Source: Roseomonas fluvialis
GTDB taxonomy: Bacteria; Pseudomonadota; Alphaproteobacteria; Acetobacterales; Acetobacteraceae
Assembly: GCF_022846615.1 (NCBI RefSeq)
Contig: NZ_AP025637.1
Span: forward strand, 4,489,001 to 4,553,000
DNA: 64,000 bases
Direction: 5' to 3'
The notes beneath the pieces are model-generated. The model saw only the letters and a list, made by a program, of their open reading frames with translations, did no database searches and was not told the origin of the DNA. This document shows, one piece after another, positions 7,524 to 16,288 of the stretch. Position numbers and translations under genes: made by a program. The stretch's first letter is position 1, and each line of letters opens with the position of its first letter.

Positions 7524-9506
7524 GTGTCTAACGGTGCCGATCGCAAGATCTCCCTGCCAACGATCGCGCGGGTCGCGCTTGCGAACTTCGACCTCTATTC
7601 CAACGAGCCGAATGCCTGCGCCGTTATCGAACGTCCCGTCTTCTGCCTGATCGGCGCGAATGGCCTCGGCAAGTCCACTTTCTTGAACACCATCAATTTT
7701 GCGATCACCGGCGCGATCCCTGATCCCGGCCGCAAGTTCCAATCGGCACAGGATTATCTTCGCAACGCCGGGCGCGCGGATCGCTCCGACGACTATTTCA
7801 GCGGCCGCATCAGCGAGCATGCCCGCCCGATCGCGAGCGTAACCGTCGACCTCGCATGGCCCACGGCCACCGTGAGCGTCACCCGCGACCTATTCGGGAC
7901 CGCCGGCGTCACCCGCCTGGCGATCGGCTTGGCCTCGGGCGCGACCGACATCCACGAAGCTAGCGACGATGACGGCGGCGATCTGTCTGCCCTCTATCGG
8001 GCCAAAGTTCTCGCGCTGTCCGGCCTCGAGGATTTCGCGCAGTTCGTCTTCCTCATGCATTTTGTCGCCACCTTTGACGAAGGCCGGCATCTCCTCATGT
8101 GGGACGATGCGGCGCTCACCAATGCGCTGTATCTCGCCTTCGGCGCCGATCCGGTCGCGGCCAAGGCGGCAGACAAGCTCCAACGCGATATGGACAGGGA
8201 AAGCTCGCGCGGCCGCAACGTCCGCTTTTCCGCGCGTCATGTCGCTGACCGCATCAAGCAGCTCGTTGACCTGCTGAAGGGCGCGGAAACTGACGACCAT
8301 GCGACCAGCGCTGAGCTTCAGACCCAGCACGACGCGCTCGTCGCCCGGCAGGCCGAGGCCGAGCAGCGCATGCGCCGCAAGCAGGCCGAGCTACGCGACG
8401 CGGACCTCAAATGGACCGACCTGAGCGCCTCGCTCACTGAAACCCAGCTTGAATATCGCCGCCTGTTCTCGAGCCGGCTCCGGCAAACCTCGTCGGTCGA
8501 CCACCATCCCATCGTCCGCGCCACCCTGTCGGAGGACCGCTGCGCGCTCTGCGGCACTGTCCATGTCGCGACCAGGATCCAGGCCGCTCTCGACAAGGGC
8601 GATTGCCCGTTGTGCGACAGCGTTCTCGACCGATCGGGCGCCGATGCGGGCGCCGTCGCTCAGTTGCAGCGCCTCGACCGCGAGATCGCCCGCATCCGCG
8701 ATGGCCTCGCCACGATCTTGGACAGCCGCGCGCGGATCAGCGACGAATTCGCCGCTGCTCAGGCGAGCGACGAGGCCGCTGCACAGGCGCTTAGGGAATT
8801 CGAGGAAAAGGAGGCCGCGGGCCTCGCCAAAGTGCAGAGTGGCTCCAGCTTCTCCGCGATCCAGCAGGAAATCGACAAGCTCGAGAAGGAGCGCCTGGAG
8901 TTCCTGGCCCAGAGCGAGGCACACTATAGGAAGCGCGATGAGCTGCGCGATCAGCTTCGAGCCTACGAAAAGGCACTCAAGGCGCAGTATGAGGCCGGAT
9001 CCGAACGCTTCGTGCCGCGATTTCGTGAGCTGGCCGAGGACTTCATTGGCCTGCCGATTGATGTCGAGCTAGAGCATCGCCAGGGCGCCAACGATTCCGG
9101 CTTCGGGCTGCGCATGCGGATGGACGATCAGTTGCGCGCACGGCCCGACGCTGTGTCCGAAAGCCAGCGCTTCTTCATCGACATCGCGCTGCGCATGGCG
9201 CTGTCGGAATACATGGCGGACAGCTCCGCGACGCTTTTGATCGACACGCCCGAAGGATCGCTCGACATCGCGTATGAGGCGCGCGCTGGCTCGATGTTCT
9301 CGAAGTTCGTCGCCAAAGGCAATCGCTTGCTGATGACGGCCAACCTGCGCAGCTCGCAACTCGTGCTGCGCCTTGCGCGGCTTCAGAAGAGCGCGGGAAT
9401 GCAGATCGTGCGCATGACTGACTGGACCGACCTGAGCGAGGTGCAGCAGAGCGAGGAAGCGTTGTTCACCCAGGCTTATGACGCGATCGACGCGGCGCTC
9501 ACGTGA
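7524..9506 (+). CDS. Rad50/SMC-like ABC ATPase with zinc hook
   Basis: About 660 residues. Walker A is GANGLGKST (about 44-52). Two coiled-coil stretches flank a zinc-hook-like pair of CxxC motifs, CALC (about 340) and CPLC (about 361). An ABC signature-like SESQRFFIDIALRMAL (about 545) and Walker B LLIDTPEGSLD (about 571) follow. This is the plan of Rad50-type and ABC-three-component/Lamassu-type defence ATPases that sense or hold DNA. GTG 7524 is chosen for the GGGAG site 7 bases upstream; the frame is open back to a TTG at 7488. The stop overlaps the next GTG. The coils are much shorter than in true Rad50. Confidence 0.85.
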   Translation: MSNGADRKISLPTIARVALANFDLYSNEPNACAVIERPVFCLIGANGLGKSTFLNTINFAITGAIPDPGRKFQSAQDYLRNAGRADRSDDYFSGRISEHARPIASVTVDLAWPTATVSVTRDLFGTAGVTRLAIGLASGATDIHEASDDDGGDLSALYRAKVLALSGLEDFAQFVFLMHFVATFDEGRHLLMWDDAALTNALYLAFGADPVAAKAADKLQRDMDRESSRGRNVRFSARHVADRIKQLVDLLKGAETDDHATSAELQTQHDALVARQAEAEQRMRRKQAELRDADLKWTDLSASLTETQLEYRRLFSSRLRQTSSVDHHPIVRATLSEDRCALCGTVHVATRIQAALDKGDCPLCDSVLDRSGADAGAVAQLQRLDREIARIRDGLATILDSRARISDEFAAAQASDEAAAQALREFEEKEAAGLAKVQSGSSFSAIQQEIDKLEKERLEFLAQSEAHYRKRDELRDQLRAYEKALKAQYEAGSERFVPRFRELAEDFIGLPIDVELEHRQGANDSGFGLRMRMDDQLRARPDAVSESQRFFIDIALRMALSEYMADSSATLLIDTPEGSLDIAYEARAGSMFSKFVAKGNRLLMTANLRSSQLVLRLARLQKSAGMQIVRMTDWTDLSEVQQSEEALFTQAYDAIDAALT

Positions 9507-10120
9507 CCAGCGCGGCGGACATCGTTCCCGAAGCGTATTTTGACGCCGTGGCAATCGCGGCCGACGCGCCAGCATCGGTCATGCCGATGACGGTCATCGA
9601 GGCTCATCTGTATGCCTATCTCGGCTGCATCCTCGGCCTCTTCAAAGGCCAGGCGGTCGGCGATTGGGGCTATCCTTTCGCGGTCACATCTGAAGGATTC
9701 CCATTCAGCGTTCAGTTCGAGACGGCCCGATCGATGGTAGTCGCGAGAGGCCTAGTCGATGAGGATGGAGCGGGCCTGATGAGCGCGCGCCACGATGAGC
9801 TGGTGGCGGAAATGGATAGCCTTCTGACCCTGGGTTCCTGGGTAGATCGGCGTCACTGGTTGCGCGCGGCGACGCAGTGCGCGCTCGCGCTTCCGGTCGG
9901 ATCGATCCGCCATGCAATCGGCCAGTCACCGGGCCTCTTCGCCTCGGTACGGCTTGGCCAGAGGCGCCTCCTGCTCCAAGCCGACGACATCGAGCTTCTC
10001 TACAAGGAGTACGGAATCGTCAGTTCGGTGCTCGGTGTCGACGTGAAGGATCTGCTGTCGCCAGCGGTCATATGGCTCTCCGCCAGGATCCTACGGACGG
10101 AGGATGCGGCGGTTGATTAA
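9503..10120 (+). CDS. small middle component of the ATPase/nuclease cassette (unrecognised family)
   Basis: 205 residues, starting at a GTG that overlaps the ATPase stop. I do not recognise a named family. It is a soluble, mainly helical protein with a Trp/Tyr-rich core (GQAVGDWGYPFAVTSEGFPF) and a helical C-terminus (LLYKEYGIVSSVLGVDVKDLL). Its size and position, between a zinc-hook ATPase and a nuclease, match the 'middle component' of ABC-three-component systems or LmuC of Lamassu, which bridge ATPase and effector (family knowledge; assignment inferred from position only). The following nuclease gene begins 17 bases inside it. Confidence 0.6.
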   Translation: MTSAADIVPEAYFDAVAIAADAPASVMPMTVIEAHLYAYLGCILGLFKGQAVGDWGYPFAVTSEGFPFSVQFETARSMVVARGLVDEDGAGLMSARHDELVAEMDSLLTLGSWVDRRHWLRAATQCALALPVGSIRHAIGQSPGLFASVRLGQRRLLLQADDIELLYKEYGIVSSVLGVDVKDLLSPAVIWLSARILRTEDAAVD

Positions 10121-11219
10121 CCTCGAAAGTGTGCAGGCGCTGGTGCGCATGGCCTATCTCCCGCACGCGAGCGACGCGTTCGGCGAGCGGGGGGCGCGCG
10201 CGATCACGACGCTCCTTGATACCGTCAAGCTCATCTATCAACGCTTTCCGCCCGAAAGCCTGCGCGGAACGCTGACGGTGACGATCGGCATGAATGCGAC
10301 GCCGGCGGCGCCGATGATCACCGCCTGGGGCGCACCGTCGGCTTTCCAGACTTACGAGGAACTTGGTATCGCACTTGCCGGCGCGGAGACCGGCACGCAT
10401 TGCCTGATCGAACTCGTCCCCGACCGCACCTTCCGTTTCCTCCTGCTTGGATCCGATATCGACCTCAAGGCAGCCGCCGCCGATGCGCTGGTCTATCGCT
10501 ACGACAACGGCGTCGACCGCATTCTCGCCAAGCATCACGACGATTATGTCCAGAAGGTCTCGCCGATCCTGGCCAGCAATTTCGCAAATGCGACGCTGAG
10601 CAGCCTCGAAGAGGCGCTTTCACGTTACACCGAGTTCGTGCGGGAAACGAAATGCCGCATCCTGGCGGAAGTCTGGGAGGGCGGTGTTGATGGCCCACGG
10701 CTGGTCCTGGTCAACCGACCCGAAGCGATCATGCGGGATTCGCTGATCCAGGCACTGCAACTGGTCCTGCGTGACGCCAACGCTCGGCCCGAGCACAACA
10801 CCGACGAGACCAAGCCGGTCGATATCCGTGTCGAATGGTTTGCCTCGGGCGCTGCCGCGCTGATCGAGGTCAAATGGCTCGGACGGTCTACTGCGCGGTC
10901 CCGCAAGCCTACGCCGGTGCCCACCTATACCGACTATGGGCTGCCACGCGCGCAGGAGGGGGCCAACCAGTTAGCCGACTATCTCGATCGTGAGGTGCGG
11001 CACAGCGCTAGCACCGCGACCCGCGGCTATCTTGTCATCTTCGATGCACGCCGCCAGAACGTTAAAGGCGCGACCGATCTTCTCGTCGAGGCGGATGCAA
11101 TGCACTTTGCGAACGACGTCCTGCAATATGACCCGGATCATGCGCAATCGCGCGACGATTTTGCGCCGCCCGTACGCTTCTTTTTGAGTCCAAGGAAGTC
11201 CAAATTCGCGGTTGCGTAA
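10104..11219 (+). CDS. PD-(D/E)XK-type nuclease, probable effector or restriction subunit
   Basis: 371 residues. The C-terminal half carries a restriction-endonuclease core: VDIRVEWF (candidate Asp, about 239) followed after a hairpin by ALIEVKWLG (Glu-x-Lys, about 253-255), then EGANQLADYLDRE and the strand GYLVIFDARRQN. The N-terminal 200 residues are unrecognised and may contact the ATPase or DNA. The gene overlaps the previous one by 17 bases and ends the cassette; an IS5-type element lies 108 bp downstream. Together with two methylases it could be the cutting part of a restriction-like system, or an abortive-infection effector as in Lamassu. Which one cannot be decided from sequence. Confidence 0.75.
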   Translation: MRRLINLESVQALVRMAYLPHASDAFGERGARAITTLLDTVKLIYQRFPPESLRGTLTVTIGMNATPAAPMITAWGAPSAFQTYEELGIALAGAETGTHCLIELVPDRTFRFLLLGSDIDLKAAAADALVYRYDNGVDRILAKHHDDYVQKVSPILASNFANATLSSLEEALSRYTEFVRETKCRILAEVWEGGVDGPRLVLVNRPEAIMRDSLIQALQLVLRDANARPEHNTDETKPVDIRVEWFASGAAALIEVKWLGRSTARSRKPTPVPTYTDYGLPRAQEGANQLADYLDREVRHSASTATRGYLVIFDARRQNVKGATDLLVEADAMHFANDVLQYDPDHAQSRDDFAPPVRFFLSPRKSKFAVA

Positions 11220-11326
11220 TCGCCATGACTGCAACGACGATTCGCTGACAGCTGCAAGAGAAGAGCATTTCAGTCTGCGCTGGTCAGAAGCAGGTGGCCA
11301 GCACTAGTTCCCTTTCGTAGCCAGTC

Positions 11327-12616
11327 GGACGCCTCGAAAAACCCTAGCCCTGGCGGGGGCTGATCTGATTCGCTGCTGCTGTTGAGGGCGGGAGCGGCGG
11401 ATGGCGGGACAGCCTGGGTTCTTCGATGCAGAGGAGCGTCTGCGCTGGCTGTCGGCGTCGGGCGATCCGTTGGAACGGCTGCGGGCCGTGGTGGACTTCG
11501 AGGCGTTCCGTGCGGATCTGGAGGCGGCACTGCCGCGGGCGGACCGCAGCCGCGGCGGGCGCCCGCCCTGGGACGCGGTGCTGATGTTTCGCGTCCTCGT
11601 GCTGCAGGCGCTCTATACGCTGTCGGACGACCAGGCCGAGTACCAGCTGCGCGACCGGCTGAGCTTCATGCGCTTCGTGGGCCTGGCGCTGCAGGACGCG
11701 GTGCCTGACGCCAAGACGATCTGGCTCTACCGCGAGCAGCTGACGCGCGCGGGCGCGTTGGCGAGGCTGTTCGCGCGCTTCGATGCGATGCTCGCTGAGC
11801 GCGGATTCCTGGCCATGGGCGGGCAGATCGTCGACGCCACGGTGGTCGAGGCCCGGCGGCCGCGGCTGACCCGGGAGGAGAAGGCGGTGCTGCGTGACGG
11901 CGGCACGCCCGATGGCTGGTCAAAGGCGCGCACCCGACAGATCGACCGCGACGGTCGCTGGACGATCAAGCGCGGTCGCAAGGCCAGGCCGTCTGAGGGC
12001 GCGCCGCGCCAAGCTACGGCCGAGATCGCGGTGCCGATGTTCGGCTACAAGAACCACCTCGGCGTCGACCGCGCCCATGGGTTCATCCGCCGCTTCGTGG
12101 TGACCGACGCGGCGCGGCATGACGGCGCCCAACTCGGTGCCGTGCTCGATCCGGGCAATACGGGCGGCGGCGTCTGGGCCGACACAGCCTACCGCAGCAA
12201 GGCGAATCTCGAGTTGCTGGACCGGCGTGGCCTGCGGCCCGAGTTCCAGCGCGCCAAGCCGCGCGGGCGGCCGATGCCCGCCCACATCGCCCGCGGCAAC
12301 GCGACCAGGGCCCGCGTGCGCAGCCTCGTCGAGCACGTCTTCGCCACCGAGAAGCGGCGCATGGGTCTCGTCGTGCGGTGCGTCGGCCTGCTTCGCGCCA
12401 CCGCGCGGATCACGCTGGCCAATCTCGCCTACAACATGCGCCGCCTGGTCTGGATCGAGGGACGAGCTGTGCCCGCCTGACAGCTCTGCGCGCCGAAAAC
12501 GCCATGCCGCCCGCCGCCCAGAGGCGGAACTGGCGATCCGAAGCGGCCGCTCCCCGCGCATCGGGGCCATCAGCGGCGCTCAGCCGCGCCCAAAGACCGG
12601 GTTATTCGAGGTGTCC
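11327..12616 (+). mobile_element. complete IS5-family insertion sequence, 1290 bp
   Basis: The ends form imperfect inverted repeats: left GGACGCCTCGAAAAACCC (11327-11344) and right end, read inward, GGACACCTCGAATAACCC (12616-12599), 16 of 18 matching, with about 26 of 36 over a longer span. Both ends are flanked by AGTC (11323-11326 and 12617-12620), a 4-bp target duplication as expected for IS5-type transposition. One intact transposase lies inside. The element sits just after the nuclease gene of the five-gene cassette. Confidence 0.85.
11401..12480 (+). CDS. IS5-family transposase
   Basis: 359 residues and intact. The N-terminal DUF772-like region (ADRSRGGRPPWDAVLMFRVLVLQALYTLSD, about 43-72) is the usual start of IS5 transposases. 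The DDE core follows: GGQIVDATVVEARR (Asp, about 144), YKNHLGVDRAHGFIRRFVVTDA, GGVWADTAYRSKANLELLD (Asp, about 260), and the C-terminal VEHVFATEKRRMGL (Glu). The inverted repeats and target duplication around it support a recent, probably still functional insertion. It does not interrupt a recognisable gene. Confidence 0.93.
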   Translation: MAGQPGFFDAEERLRWLSASGDPLERLRAVVDFEAFRADLEAALPRADRSRGGRPPWDAVLMFRVLVLQALYTLSDDQAEYQLRDRLSFMRFVGLALQDAVPDAKTIWLYREQLTRAGALARLFARFDAMLAERGFLAMGGQIVDATVVEARRPRLTREEKAVLRDGGTPDGWSKARTRQIDRDGRWTIKRGRKARPSEGAPRQATAEIAVPMFGYKNHLGVDRAHGFIRRFVVTDAARHDGAQLGAVLDPGNTGGGVWADTAYRSKANLELLDRRGLRPEFQRAKPRGRPMPAHIARGNATRARVRSLVEHVFATEKRRMGLVVRCVGLLRATARITLANLAYNMRRLVWIEGRAVPA

Positions 12617-12847
12617 AGTCGCAGGCACCAATTCCTGTTTGGCGATGTCGGACCCAGTTATTGGTCCAGCGGCTGTTGGCCCAAGAATGGACTTCGAGCA
12701 AGCAGGCCGAGTGCTTTGACGCCCGTGTACAAGGCGTCCTGCTCAACGCTCACGGTCAACCGCACCGGTATGCACGTCACCGCACCCACGTCCTTCTCTC
12801 CGGCGATCAGGCCGGAGCCGCGCCCTCCCCGCAACGCCGTCGCGCAA

Positions 12848-12930
12848 CTTTCTTCCCCGCGGCCCTGACGGGCCGCTTCCTCGCGAGGCAAGAAAGCCGT
12901 GCGCCGCCGTCCTTCGCTGCGCTGCGGCCC
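12848..12930. repeat. structured repeat, copy A
   Basis: Outer arms CTTTCTT (12848-12854) and AAGAAAG (12890-12896) enclose two inner hairpins: GCGGCCC-tgac-GGGCCGC and the palindrome CCTCGCGAGG (12879-12888). The shared downstream block GCTGCGCTGCGGCCC ends at 12930. Copies B and C keep the same fold with different inner-stem sequences. Confidence 0.7.
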
Positions 12931-12988
12931 TCCGGCTTCGCCTGCGGGTGCCGGTCCGGCCCGCCCCCGGCCGGGTGATCGCCACGAA

Positions 12989-13007
12989 GGCCGCGATGGG
13001 CGCGGCC
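12989..13007 (+). promoter_or_regulatory. leader hairpin before DUF2493 gene
   Basis: The 19-mer GGCCGCGATGGGCGCGGCC folds into a 7-bp stem with loop ATGGG, 21 bases before the ATG. The identical 19-mer precedes the second DUF736 gene at 17264-17282. Confidence 0.55.
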
Positions 13008-13028
13008 CGTGACAGCGAGGACCCGGCC

Positions 13029-13961
13029 ATGACCGACCGCTTCGACGACGCCGAACCAACCCACGCCGCCTCCGCCACCGCGCATCTGCTCGACGAGCTC
13101 CAGCTCCACGGCTACCGCCCCTTCGCCGACGAGCCCGATCCGCGGCCACTGCCAGATCCCGACCGCCTCTCCGGCGCCATCGCCGACATCTTCGACGCAC
13201 TCGTCGCCAGCCTCGGCGAGACGCGCCTCGAGCCCGACCTGCCAGACCTGCTCTGGTCGCTGGTCAACCTCTTCCATCGCGGCATCGACCGCATCGGCCG
13301 CGAGCTCGACACCAACGAGGCCGCGCAGCAGCGTTCCCAGCAAGAGCAGGACGGCTCCGAGGTCCGCTCCGTCGAGCTGGAACGCCTCCTCGCCCAGGGC
13401 CTCACGCTCATCGAGCGCCGCAACGCCTTCGAGTTCCTCCGCGATGCCGCAGCCGAGCACTTCGAGCACCACACCGGTTCCGCTTGGCGCCCGCGCGCGG
13501 GGTCGATAGTCAGCCGCCGCACGATGACCGCAGCGATGATCGACAGCCGCGACTTCCTTGCCGCCAGGCGCCGCGCCGAGACCGAGCCGCTGCTGCCCCC
13601 CGGCGCGCGCATCGCCTTTGCCGGCGGGGTCGATTGCAACGACCACCAGCGCATCTGGGCCGCGCTCGACCGCGTGCACGCGAAGCACCCGGAGATGGTG
13701 CTGCTGCATGGCGGCACGCCGAAGGGCGCCGAGCGCATCGCCGCCTGCTGGGCCGACCAGCGCAAGGTGCCGCAGATCGTCTTCAAGCCGGACTGGCACC
13801 GGCACGCGAAGGCGGCCCCCTTCAAGCGCAACGACGCGCTGCTCGAGACGCTGCCAATCGGCGTCATCGTCTTCCCCGGCTCGGGCGTCACCGACAACCT
13901 GGCTGACAAGGCGAAGCGCCTCGGCATCCCGCTCTTCGACTTCCGCGGGGGCGGCGGGTAG
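13029..13961 (+). CDS. DUF2493-domain protein
   Basis: 310 residues. The N-terminal 190 residues are helical and acidic (LLDELQLHGYRPFADEPDPRPLP, HRGIDRIGRELDTNE). The C-terminal DUF2493 domain (about 195-310) has the Rossmann-like start RIAFAGGVDCNDHQRIWAAL, then VLLHGGTPKGAERIAACWA and GVIVFPGSGVTDNLADKAK, a YspA/SLOG-like nucleotide-binding pattern. SLOG-type domains bind nucleotides or their derivatives (family knowledge); the role here is unknown. It is a regular backbone gene of these ICEs. Start 13029 has a GAGG 8 bases before it; the frame is open to 12948 but that part overlaps the leader hairpin. Confidence 0.8.
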   Translation: MTDRFDDAEPTHAASATAHLLDELQLHGYRPFADEPDPRPLPDPDRLSGAIADIFDALVASLGETRLEPDLPDLLWSLVNLFHRGIDRIGRELDTNEAAQQRSQQEQDGSEVRSVELERLLAQGLTLIERRNAFEFLRDAAAEHFEHHTGSAWRPRAGSIVSRRTMTAAMIDSRDFLAARRRAETEPLLPPGARIAFAGGVDCNDHQRIWAALDRVHAKHPEMVLLHGGTPKGAERIAACWADQRKVPQIVFKPDWHRHAKAAPFKRNDALLETLPIGVIVFPGSGVTDNLADKAKRLGIPLFDFRGGGG

Positions 13962-14063
13962 TGCCGCCCGCACGATGATGCGCTCGCGCAAAGGCGATCC
14001 GCTGGGCGCCCGCCATCCGCTACAATCGGGGGGCATCATCGCGCCTCGACCGGGGAGGGTCGC

Positions 14064-14603
14064 ATGACGCTGGGTGTCATCGTCAGCCTGTTCGGCCTCG
14101 GTACGATGCTCGTGCTGTTGTTCACGCTCGCCATCTACGCCGTGCCGTTCTTCGTCGGGCTGACGGTCGGCATGTGGGCGTTCGAGACGGGCGCGGGCGT
14201 GATCGGCGCCGTGCTGGTCGGCTTCGTCGCGGGCGTGGTCGCGCTGTTCGCCGCGCAGCTGCTCTTCGCCTCCGTGCGCTCGCTCGCCCTGCGGGCCGTC
14301 ATCGCGCTGCTGTTTGCCGCACCGGCTGCCGTGGCCGGTTACCACGCGGTGCTCGGGATCTCGGCGCTGCTCGTGCCGTCGGAAGCCTGGCGGCACGTGT
14401 TTGCGGCGATCGGCGGCCTCGTGGTGGGTGTCTCCGCGGCCGTGCAGCTGGCTGCGTTCGCGGGCGCCGGCGCCCAGCCGAGGCAGGTCACCATTGGCCG
14501 CCCTGACGCAGAGTTCGCCGAAGCGGCGGGACCGAATCAGCCTCGCCTGCCATCCCCTTCCACGGCACGTCTGCCCGCGCCGTCATCGGGATCGCGCGGC
14601 TGA
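14064..14603 (+). CDS. hypothetical multi-pass membrane protein
   Basis: 179 residues with about five hydrophobic segments (LGTMLVLLFTLAIYAVPFFV, VIGAVLVGFVAGVVALFAAQ, AVIALLFAAPAAVAGYHAVL, FAAIGGLVVGVSAAVQLAAF) and a polar, Pro/Ser-rich C-terminal tail of about 40 residues. A GGGAGGG site precedes the ATG. No family recognised. Similar small membrane proteins follow DUF2493 genes in related elements, which suggests backbone rather than cargo (inference). Confidence 0.65.
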   Translation: MTLGVIVSLFGLGTMLVLLFTLAIYAVPFFVGLTVGMWAFETGAGVIGAVLVGFVAGVVALFAAQLLFASVRSLALRAVIALLFAAPAAVAGYHAVLGISALLVPSEAWRHVFAAIGGLVVGVSAAVQLAAFAGAGAQPRQVTIGRPDAEFAEAAGPNQPRLPSPSTARLPAPSSGSRG

Positions 14604-15139
14604 ACCGAAGCAGGGCGGCCCTCGTCGGGAGCATCCGCGCCGCGACCCGTACAGCTGGGATGATCCGCAACAGGGTCAGCGTTTCGCCTTCTCCATTCCG
14701 GCCGGATCCTCCCTTGTGCACGCCATCGGCGCCGAGACTGCGATGACTGGTTCATCGCGCTTGTGCCGGGCGCGGCGACCATCGCCTGCTGTCTCCATGG
14801 TCCGTCCGGTGTCGCGCTACCACGCTGCCTCGGATGGCCTGATCTGGCCGAGGGACGGCTGACGCCTCGGGCGCCTCGGCCGCAACGGCGCCGGTGCAAC
14901 TTTCTTCCCCTGGCAACCCACCCCACGCGGCAAGCCGCATGGGGACCCCGGGTGGGCCATTCCTCGCGAGGCAAGAAAGTCTCCCAGCCCCGTCCTCCGC
15001 TGCGCTGCGGCCCGCAAGCGGGTGCGTCGGCGCCCGCCCCCGGCCGGACGATCGCCATCGAGATCCTATGAGGGCGGACCGGCAACCTGCTCAGGTGCGG
15101 CGGGTGTCATTGGCCGTGAAGGAAAGGAGCGGGAAGTCG
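14604..15139. other. non-coding stretch upstream of IS110 transposase
   Basis: No credible gene. It holds copy B of the structured repeat (14900-15013, with similarity to copy A continuing to about 15058). The remainder may include the left end of the IS110 element, which in this family can encode a guide (bridge) RNA; its limits cannot be set because IS110 elements lack clear terminal repeats. Confidence 0.5.
14900..15013. repeat. structured repeat, copy B
   Basis: Outer arms CTTTCTT (14900-14906) and AAGAAAG (14973-14979). The inner hairpin is CCCCACGCGGC-AA-GCCGCATGGGG (14921-14944), extended by CCCA/TGGG and TGG/CCA pairs. The palindrome CCTCGCGAGG follows, then the shared GCTGCGCTGCGGCCC block. 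Confidence 0.7.
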
Positions 15140-16288
15140 ATGTCGCAGAACCATGCACGCAGAACAGGTGATGGCGAGCTCGCTGAGGTCGTCGTCTCCG
15201 TAGAACTCAGCCGAAAGACATGGCTGATCACCTCGCTGTCGCCCGGCGCGGGCGAGAAGCTGTCGCGTCACACAGTCCCTGGCGGCGATCTCGCCGGCCT
15301 GCTGGAACGCCTCGGTCGACTGCGGCAAAAGGCACGTGCGCGAACCGGCCAGGAGTTCCCTATCACTGTCATCCAGGAGGCCGGGCTCGACGGCTTCTGG
15401 GTGCACCGGGTCCTGCAGGCGGAGGGACACGAAAGCCACGTCGTTGACGCCGCCTCGATCGCCACGTCGCGCCGGCTCCGGCGGATCAAGACGGATCGGC
15501 TCGACGGCGAGAGCCTGATCCGCGCGCTGCTCGCCTTCAAGCGCGGTGAGCCGCGCGTCTGCTCGATGCTGCGCGTGCCGTCTCCCGCCGAGGAGGACCG
15601 CCGCCGCATCGCGCGCGAACGCAAGGTGCTCATGCAGGAGCGCATCCAGCACAGCAACCGGATCAAGGGCCTGCTCTTTTCGCAGGGCATCACCGGGTAC
15701 GATCCCCTCAAGCGCGATCGCCGCGAGCGCCTCGAGGCGCTGCGAACCGGCGATGGGTGCGATCTCCCTCATCACCTGAAACGCCAGGTCGAGCGCGAGC
15801 TCGACCGCCTGGAGCTTCTGCTCGACCAGATCAAGGCCGTCGAGGGCGAGCGCGATACCATGCTCGCCGAGGAGCGGCAGTCGTCGCGCGAGGTGGCCGT
15901 ACTGTCGAACGTCGTCGGCGTCGGCCCGGAGTTCGCCGCCGTCCTCTGGAGCGAGGGCCTCTACCGCCACTTCGACAACCGTCGCCAAGTCGCAGCCTAT
16001 GCGGGCCTCGCGCCGACACCCTGGCAGAGCGGATCCATTGACCGGGAGCAGGGCATCGGGAAGTCGGGCAATCCCCGGCTGCGCGCCACGCTGCTGGAGA
16101 TGTCCTGGCTATGGCTGCGCCATCAGCCCGCATCCGCGCTCAGTCGCTGGTTCAACACGCGCGTCGCCCAGAACGGCGGCCGCTTCAAGAAGGTCATGAT
16201 CACGGCACTGGCGCGCAAGCTGGTCGTGGCGCTCTGGAAATACGTCACCGCCGGCGTCGTCATCGAGGGCGCGGTCGTGCGCGCATGA
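15140..16288 (+). CDS. IS110-family transposase (DEDD recombinase)
   Basis: About 382 residues. The N-terminal RuvC-like domain has VVVSVELSRKTWLITSL, VIQEAGLDGFW and IKTDRLDGESLIRAL. The C-terminal transposase_20 domain has LSNVVGVGPEFAAVLWSEG, RQVAAYAGLAPTPWQSGS and GIGKSGNPRLRATLLEMSW, which contains the serine region. The first acidic residue of the DEDD set appears as Glu (SVELS) instead of Asp, which I believe is usual in one IS110 subgroup. ATG 15140 follows an AAGGAG site about 10 bases upstream; the frame stays open upstream without conservation. The gene is intact, between backbone genes. Confidence 0.9.
   Translation: MSQNHARRTGDGELAEVVVSVELSRKTWLITSLSPGAGEKLSRHTVPGGDLAGLLERLGRLRQKARARTGQEFPITVIQEAGLDGFWVHRVLQAEGHESHVVDAASIATSRRLRRIKTDRLDGESLIRALLAFKRGEPRVCSMLRVPSPAEEDRRRIARERKVLMQERIQHSNRIKGLLFSQGITGYDPLKRDRRERLEALRTGDGCDLPHHLKRQVERELDRLELLLDQIKAVEGERDTMLAEERQSSREVAVLSNVVGVGPEFAAVLWSEGLYRHFDNRRQVAAYAGLAPTPWQSGSIDREQGIGKSGNPRLRATLLEMSWLWLRHQPASALSRWFNTRVAQNGGRFKKVMITALARKLVVALWKYVTAGVVIEGAVVRA

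Larger units (their letters stand above)
12617..13028. other. non-coding stretch between IS5 element and DUF2493 gene
   Basis: No credible gene is seen. Minus-strand reading frames here are composition shadows. The stretch holds copy A of the structured repeat (12848-12930), a further segment shared with copy B up to about 12984, and the hairpin before the DUF2493 gene (12989-13007). Confidence 0.6.

Noticed and set aside
12807..14396. 529-codon minus-strand frame across the DUF2493 gene
   Set aside because: Shadow of DUF2493 and the membrane-protein gene; no domain and no ribosome site.
14817..15017. Minus-strand frames over the structured repeats with shared AAAQRRT/LASRG peptides
   Set aside because: The similarity follows from the shared DNA repeat; the compensating changes in stems point to fold rather than protein.
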